From Straminergon stramineum (Eukaryota > Streptophyta > Bryopsida > Hypnales > Calliergonaceae): a stretch of DNA of 64,000 nucleotides. Where the stretch lies: assembly GCA_963920665.1 (NCBI GenBank), contig OY987263.1, positions 20,075,430 through 20,139,429 of the forward strand, in the 5' to 3' direction. The notes beneath the pieces were generated by a model that saw nothing but the letters and a program-made list of their open reading frames with translations, did not search any database and was not told the DNA's origin. The position numbers and the translations under genes are program-made. Below, piece after piece: positions 58,347-64,000 of this stretch; the first letter of the stretch is position 1; every line of letters begins with the position of its first letter.

Positions 58347-59510
58347 TTAACTCCTAAGAGACCAAGAGGTTCCTTAAGAGAAGCTTGAAGGTGTAGGAAG
58401 GCTCCTATGATTTCAATTTTTGAAACTTTTTATAAAGATAGAAAAATCTATCAGCTTTTGATGAATATAATTTTTAATCCAACTATTCCCTAGTATTAAG
58501 AGTAATGCCACCCTAAACACAAAATGGAGTTTATATAGCAACCAAAAAAACACAAAAATTTGAAATTAAACTTTTTACTTCTTTTTTTCATTATTACAAT
58601 TATTCAAAAAGTAAGTTCCACATGATTTAGTTTGTTTTCCAAAATAATCTCATTGTTGAAATTAGAGTGTTTTAATTTCATCTTAGTACTATTAACAATC
58701 TACTTTTTCTTTATATTGCATACCTACTTATACTTAACATTTATTTAAAGAACACAAAATCAAGTGAGTGTTTTTGAATTTTTTGCAAGACTCTCAACTC
58801 AATTCTTCAACATCATTTTTTTCAAAATTAATCAAAGTGTATAATGCAAAGATTATTAGTTAAAAAGATTCAAAATCTTGGAGCCTCACCACCATCATAC
58901 AAAAATGTGACCCACCAAATTTCTCAATATATGATCTACAAATCTATTTGTTGATTCCACTTGCCAAGTCCCGTGATTGTGAGGTGGAATATTAGACACA
59001 CTCAACAATATGTGGGCTACTATTTATGAAGTCAAGAATACTATTCATGTGCTCATTATTGTTTGTCCAATGAATTGTTGAAATAGTGAGATCTCTATAG
59101 TGAATCCCAAATTGGGTGATACACAACATTGAAGGATTCCATACCAAACTCATTTTTTAGAAGGCCCACTCAAGAATTTTATCTTTGACATTTGTGGATA
59201 GGGAAGCATTTTCAACCTGGGCACACCAAAAGCCAAAGTGCCAAGCTCTTCAATTTGACAATGCAGGTGTTCTTATCATCTAATAACGTAAGGAATAAGA
59301 AACTCCATATTATTCACTTTAAACTCAAATATGTTATATTCTATGTTCCCCAAGTTTCTCATAGTTTTATTCTAGTTTGGTGCTACATCCTAATGTTAAA
59401 TACACATAAAAAAATTCAAAAGAACCAAAGATTGAGTACGCATTTTGCAATAAAAATGACAATTTTGAATGTTTTTGACTAAGAAAAGGCCTGGGTTTTG
59501 TAGGGGTCAA
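58347..59510. mobile_element. TTAA-type element, 1164 bp
   Basis: Left TTAACTCCTAAGAGACCAAG; right GGGTTTTGTAGGGGTCAA, where the TTAA has changed to TCAA. The left interior matches 43630-43720 (GAAACTTTTTATA-AGATAGAAAAA), the same landmark order as the 0.95-kb class. Confidence 0.6.
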
Positions 59511-59571
59511 ACAAAATTAATATAATTTCACATGTTTGTCATCACCCAAGCTTTCTTTTTGAACAACATAA

Positions 59572-59707
59572 GGTAGACGCATCCATTCCCATCCCTTTTA
59601 AGAACTCCTCCCTCATGTGTTGGTGGTGCACATTCTCTTTCTAGAATGTACTCCATTGATGCATGAGGACGGAATTGGGTGCAGGGGTGGGAATGGATGC
59701 GTCTACC
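59572..59707. mobile_element. MITE, 136 bp, GGTAGACG ends
   Basis: GGTAGACGCATCCATTCCCA at the left and TGGGAATGGATGCGTCTACC at the right are perfectly complementary over 20 bp. Flanks are ATAA and TTAG, plausibly a decayed TTAA duplication as found for the related element at 61259-61673. Confidence 0.75.
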
Positions 59708-59893
59708 TTAGACATAGTTGGTTTATTTTGTGGCTTTTGCAACTTCTTCTCACTACTTCTAAGGTCATGTTTTTGATATGCATTCTAATTTTCCAAATTC
59801 AATTATTTCTACCTAAACAATTATTACTTCAAGTGAAGAAGGTTTCCTCGCCTAGTGACCATCCTCCACAAGGAGCTCGTTTCCGGCTAGGGA

Positions 59894-60333
59894 GAATTGA
59901 CCCCCTCATTGTCCCACAAAAGAATAATTATAAAAAATCCCCTCCCCCTTATTTTGTGCTCTATTTTCTGGTATTTCTTCATCTCTCCTCCAGAGTGTGG
60001 GGACCTTGGCTGATTGCAATTAGGAATTCAAAATTTGTAAATTTTATCATGTGTTGAAAATAAAGAATTTCAATCACTATTTAGTGTTTAACCCCTAAAT
60101 GATGTTGCAGACGTTTTTTGTAGGACAGAATTGCAACTATTCATCCTCAGAATTAGGGGTGGAAAGGGGAGATCTTCTACACTATTTTGCCTCCCAATGA
60201 GTATTTTTAAATTCTTTTAAATTTTTTTTTGAAGTGGATGATGTCACAGGGTTCCAAAATTCCTGGTTTCTACGGTCACCAGCCCTGGCGTTCAAGAGTT
60301 AAACTGCAGGGCAGACAATGAGGGGGTCAATTC
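59894..60333. mobile_element. Inverted-repeat element, GAATTGACCCCCTCATTGTC ends
   Basis: GAATTGACCCCCTCATTGTC at 59894-59913 is exactly reverse-complemented at 60314-60333. AATT on both sides could be a 4-bp target duplication or part of the repeat. A 215-bp TTAA MITE sits inside near the right end. A related single end, GGATTGACCCCCTCGCTCAT, occurs at 30392-30411 just before another TTAA MITE. Confidence 0.6.
60088..60302. mobile_element. TTAA-type MITE, 215 bp (230-bp class)
   Basis: TTAACCCCTAAATG at the left, GGCGTTCAAGAGTTAA at the right. Shares GCAACTATTCATCCTC, AATTAGGGGTGGAAAGGG and AGATCTTCTACA with the neighbour at 60493. Confidence 0.8.
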
Positions 60334-60492
60334 CCCCTGGCCCTTGCCCGTTTCCACCACCCTGGCCCCTCACTGTGTTCCAAAACAGCTATGCGTGGCA
60401 ATTCGTTATGACCCCGAAAATTCATTTGCATGGACCTTTTGGAGCTGCCGTGGGGGATTGGGAGCTTGGGAGTTTGGGACAATTATATTATA

Positions 60493-60726
60493 TTAACCCC
60501 TAAACGACAAGGTGGACATTTTATGTCCAATGAATGGCAAGGAATTCTCTTTTGTAGGATAGAAGTGCAACTATTCATCCTCGAAATTAGGGGTGGAAAG
60601 GGAAGATCTTCTACAATAGTTCGACTCCCAATGAGCATTTTTTATTTTTTTTGTAAAAGTCGATGACGTCACGCGGTTCCAAAATGGCTGATTTCCACTG
60701 TCACCGTCCCGGCATTCAAGTGTTAA
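60493..60726. mobile_element. TTAA-type MITE, 234 bp (230-bp class)
   Basis: TTAACCCCTAAACGACAAGG at the left, CCGGCATTCAAGTGTTAA at the right. Same internal landmarks and orientation as 60088-60302. Confidence 0.8.
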
Positions 60727-61247
60727 GATGCGCTGGCTGCTGCTGGCCAGGGTGACGGGGTCCAGGTGTCCACTCCCCAGCCAGCTCAGCCACACTAGCC
60801 TGGTGAGACGGAGGATGCCAAATTAAGTGAAGTGTAGCCCCCCATACCGTACCTTACCTTAATATGCTTACCTTCCACTCTTCCAGTGCGAAGTACAACT
60901 GATGAAAAGCTTCCCGTAGCTGAATGATAAACTCCCCAGTACAGTAACTTAAAGTAGTAGGCTAACGTACAGCCAGTGAGCCCCACCTTGCCTTGCTTTC
61001 TGCTGCAAACTCATTCAATCTGTCATTTTCCCTCACTCAGTCACTCAGTCACTTGTCCCTTCCATTTTGGGAAGGAATCCCGTGATATTTTCAGGACGGA
61101 CCCTGAAGGAAGGGACAATTATATTCACCAATGGAGAGTCCATCAGGGATTCAGGGTCTCATCAGGGACAGACTGACCCTCAGGCTCCATAGAAAAAGTA
61201 TGGTCAAGTTCAGCCAGTTAATAAGTTAAGATAAGGGAGGCAACCCA
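60727..61247. other. Intergenic DNA
   Basis: No gene seen; moderate GC. Confidence 0.4.
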
Positions 61248-61890
61248 TTAACCCTTAAGGTAGACCAGCCTATTACCACCCTGATTCGCAATCTGAGTAT
61301 ATTAGGACCAACTCCAAGAGGGGCACATATTTTTCAGAGGTGTGCGCATGTTTCACGAATCAAACCCAAGTGGAATTATAATTTTCCAATAAAAATTGTA
61401 ATTTCTATGAATTTTTAAAGTGGTCTGCCTTAAATTACAAATCCGCCACTAGACTAGAGTCATAAATGTTCTATCCTCAACCTATAACCGCCATTATATT
61501 TACCTATTAACACCGGAGTTTCCACCAATCAAAGGTTGACATATTACCAAAGTTGAAATTAATGCACTGAAATTGTCAGTGCAGTGAATGGACTTGGGAG
61601 GATTTTAAGGTGGTGATGGGGCCAAAACTAGGATGGCGGTTATAGGAAGATGACGGAAATGGGCTGGTCTACCTTAAACGCCAACCGATGCGGATGTTTG
61701 GTGTCCGATGGATGACAAGGAATTTTCCTGTGTAGAGCAGAAGTGCAACTATTCATCCTTGGAATTAGGGGTGGAAAGGGGGGGAGATCTTCTACAGTAG
61801 TTTGAACACCAAACTGAAATTTAGACTTATAGCACTTCAAAAGCAAGGATGCTTTTACACATGTTTGGACTTTGGGCAATGAGGGGTTAA
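61248..61890. mobile_element. TTAA-type element split by a nested insertion
   Basis: Left end TTAACCC; after the nested element is removed the sequence continues TTAAACGCCAACCGATG, which lines up with TTAACCCCTAAACGACAAGG of the copy at 60493. Internal landmarks GCAACTATTCATCCTTGG and AATTAGGGGTGGAAAGGGG follow. The right end CAATGAGGGGTTAA resembles the terminus of another subtype, so the copy may be recombinant. Confidence 0.75.
61259..61673. mobile_element. Nested 415-bp element, GGTAGACCAGCC ends, TTAA duplication
   Basis: Left GGTAGACCAGCCTATTACC and right GGGCTGGTCTACC are inverted, flanked by TTAA at 61255-61258 and 61674-61677. Subterminal CTATAACCGCCAT and ATGGCGGTTATAG pairs extend the fold-back. 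The host is a 230-bp-class TTAA element, so the duplication can be verified against uninterrupted copies. Confidence 0.85.
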
Positions 61891-64000
61891 GTGGTTAGAA
61901 ATGGGTTGCCTCTGAGAGGACCTCATCTGGCTGGAGTATCTCGGGCTTGGCTGCATGGCACCCAACAGATGAACCTGGTGCAACTGTCCCTGTAAAGTCC
62001 CACGGCCGATCCAAAAGGGATGATTTCCATGGGGCACAAGTCCGTCCGTCCTTTGATTCTAATAAGGGTTCACATTCCGTCCACTTCCATTCAATCAACG
62101 CTTGGGTGCAATTAATTCCATTTGGATGACGCTAGTTCCGTCCTGGGCCATTTTCGATGACAAGGTACAAACCCATGATATGATGATCATTTTTGTCTTG
62201 AGTTCTATTAATAAGTCCATATGGATGACCCAACCTCCCAAAGTGACCAGTATCAAAAATTGTGCTTCCTTGGGGGGGGGTGGACTCACTGGACTGGTGG
62301 TGCTTGTTTCAAACCAGGTATTCTCATTCGTTGATCCATGAATTCCAAGCTTTTTCCACGTGCAGGATTCACTTTCGAAGGGCCTAGAATTCACACACCA
62401 TGTGCGCGAGTCGCCTTTAGTACAGCACATTGCATTGCAACGTGCCTTTGGTTGATTCTCATGCCCACACAAAACTGTGATTCACATCGGGGACCAAGGC
62501 CTTTTGGCATGTGGGGGAAACAGTAGAATATCATTCTCAAGCCATTCATCGACGAGGGCAAGGAGAGTTTCCGCCCAAAATATAGTAAAGAATTTTGAAC
62601 TTTCGATTGGATGCACGGAGATTTTTTGGGGTACCGTTTATATGATTAAAATTGAAAGCCATGGCCTCCTGGAGATTTCCATATTGGATCTGGTGGGAAG
62701 ATATGGTAACTTAACTCATGATGGGCAGAGGGCCCCAGGGAAATTTCCATCGGTTGTGATTTTCTCTTGGACATGGGGCCAACTTGCACATGGTTGGGTT
62801 GGGTGGGGTGGGGTTGGGTTGACTCCAAAGTGGGGACAAATCCTCCATTCATTCCAAAGATATTTGAGAGTCGGAAATCAAAGTGATGGTGTAATGATTA
62901 GAGCATCCCCACGCGTACCCTTGCCAACTCGTCAAAGGGTTTGACACGTATTGAACTTGGATGACAAGCGCTCTGGGCCCTTAAAAATATTTTTCATAGC
63001 ACTGAATTCTAGAGAGTCATGCAAAAGGAGGGCCCTTGAAATCACTGTTCATCTTAAGTTTAATTAGTGAGCTTTACCTTACATTTCACTTGGTGGTTGA
63101 TCAATTGACGATTTATGGGGGCACATTTGGTGAGCGTGGGTGGGAGGACAAGAATTAATTTGGAGGGCTCTTCAAAAATAGATGTAAACTTTTTAGTGCG
63201 TCAAATTTGGAGAGCACCAACGTGAATGCTCTAATTGTTTATGGTGTTGGCAATGGGCTTGCCATTTTTTTGTTTCAAAATAAAATATAAAATATTTGTA
63301 GTGTTTAATGAATCCTTTCATCTTCCTATACTATAGGTTTTGATGGAAGATGATATAAAAAAAATATATACATCTCTCGAAATAAAACAAGAAGGTATAT
63401 TAGGAGAGGCTTTATCCTTTGTAGCACCATTGCCTTAGTTTCCAAAGAAGATCCTACTCCAACTTCCTCCAAACACCAATATAGTGTATAATGTCTATAG
63501 TATATCATTATATTACTTTGTATGGATATGTCTTGGTAATAGAGCCACTTAGGATTGTACTATAAGAAAAGGGGGGGCCCTAATCAGTACAAGATCAACG
63601 GATTTGTGTTGATTGTGAAAAAAATGGAAGTTCATGTGTTGATCGAACTACTACATTTTTAGAAAAAATAACAATCATCAAAAATATGTTGATTGTTATT
63701 TAAACCAAGATAGAATTAATAGATTCGGTAATCAATTAATTATACCACGAGTAAAACTTAAGAGTTCTTTGAATTAGAATTCAATTTCAAAACATTTAAG
63801 GACTATATTCAATTTAAATTACTATGAAATAGACAAGTGAATTCGATATACAAATTATCTTGGTGAATAGAAAGGTGAGGAGACAAGACTTTTATACAAG
63901 TGGTGTCACCCCCCTATCTCCTTGGGGTGCCTGAAGTGCCTTAGTGAGCAAGGGAAACCTTGGGAATGACTTCCCAAACCTTGCAATAGTCTAAGAAGGG
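61891..64000. other. Intergenic DNA, no gene seen
   Basis: No coding or repeat boundary that I can support. A G-rich tract occurs at 62795-62818. Confidence 0.35.
62795..62818 (+). other. G-quadruplex-capable tract
   Basis: Five runs of three or four G separated by one or two bases (GGGTTGGGTGGGGTGGGG). Confidence 0.5.

Overview
The window looks like nuclear DNA from a land plant, most likely a seed-free one (bryophyte, lycophyte or fern); the lineage is my inference. Supporting this are plant-type homologues (SNF2-RING helicase, DPMS2-like and GPN3-like genes), GC-richer spliced exons in an AT-rich background, AAACCCTA telo-box motifs upstream of genes, and dense layers of decayed, nested transposable elements. 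There is no operon structure and I saw no CRISPR array, rRNA or tRNA gene.

Layout. 0-5 kb: a 21-bp minisatellite, then TTAA-bounded repeats. 5.4-6.4 kb: a plus-strand gene for a three-repeat MABP-like beta-prism protein with a probable 5'UTR intron. 7.6-15.7 kb: more TTAA-bounded elements of about 0.95 kb, a 282-bp MITE and inverted repeats. 16.9-23.0 kb: a complete minus-strand 12-exon gene for a SNF2 ATPase with an inserted RING finger; all inferred exon phases agree (about 1255 aa). 24.2-26.2 kb: a second minus-strand multi-exon gene of unknown function whose stop codon lies inside the terminal repeat of a TTAA element. 27-30.6 kb: repeats. 32.0-33.7 kb: a minus-strand gag-like reading frame with two in-frame stops. 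36.0-36.6 kb: a DPM2-like gene (C-terminus unresolved). 37.8-40.3 kb: a GPN3-like GTPase pseudogene in which four separate lesions can be read. 42.9-47.2 kb: a non-autonomous hAT-like element with a perfect 8-bp target duplication, carrying minisatellites and a nested TTAA element. 47.9-49.1 kb: a decayed Ty3/gypsy pol fragment. 51.1-52.2 kb: exon-like fragments of an unidentified gene. 55.3-57.5 kb: a GC-richer stretch with a TATA-like box but no convincing ORF. 58.3-61.9 kb: a dense cluster of TTAA MITEs.

The most distinctive signal is a set of elements bounded by TTAA with termini beginning CCCCTAAA, in size classes of about 0.23, 0.27, 0.6-0.8 and 0.95 kb and larger. In one nested case (61.25-61.89 kb) the empty site can be read directly: a second element with GGTAGACC ends sits inside a 0.23-kb-class element, flanked by a duplicated TTAA, and removing it restores alignment with its relatives. 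TTAA-specific insertion is typical of piggyBac (and Sola3) transposons. No transposase for this family is visible here, so the superfamily assignment is inference.

The genes do not form a pathway. SNF2-RING is a chromatin protein, DPM2 an ER glycosylation subunit, GPN3 an RNA polymerase assembly GTPase and MABP a putative membrane-binding fold. They are ordinary plant genes embedded in repeats.
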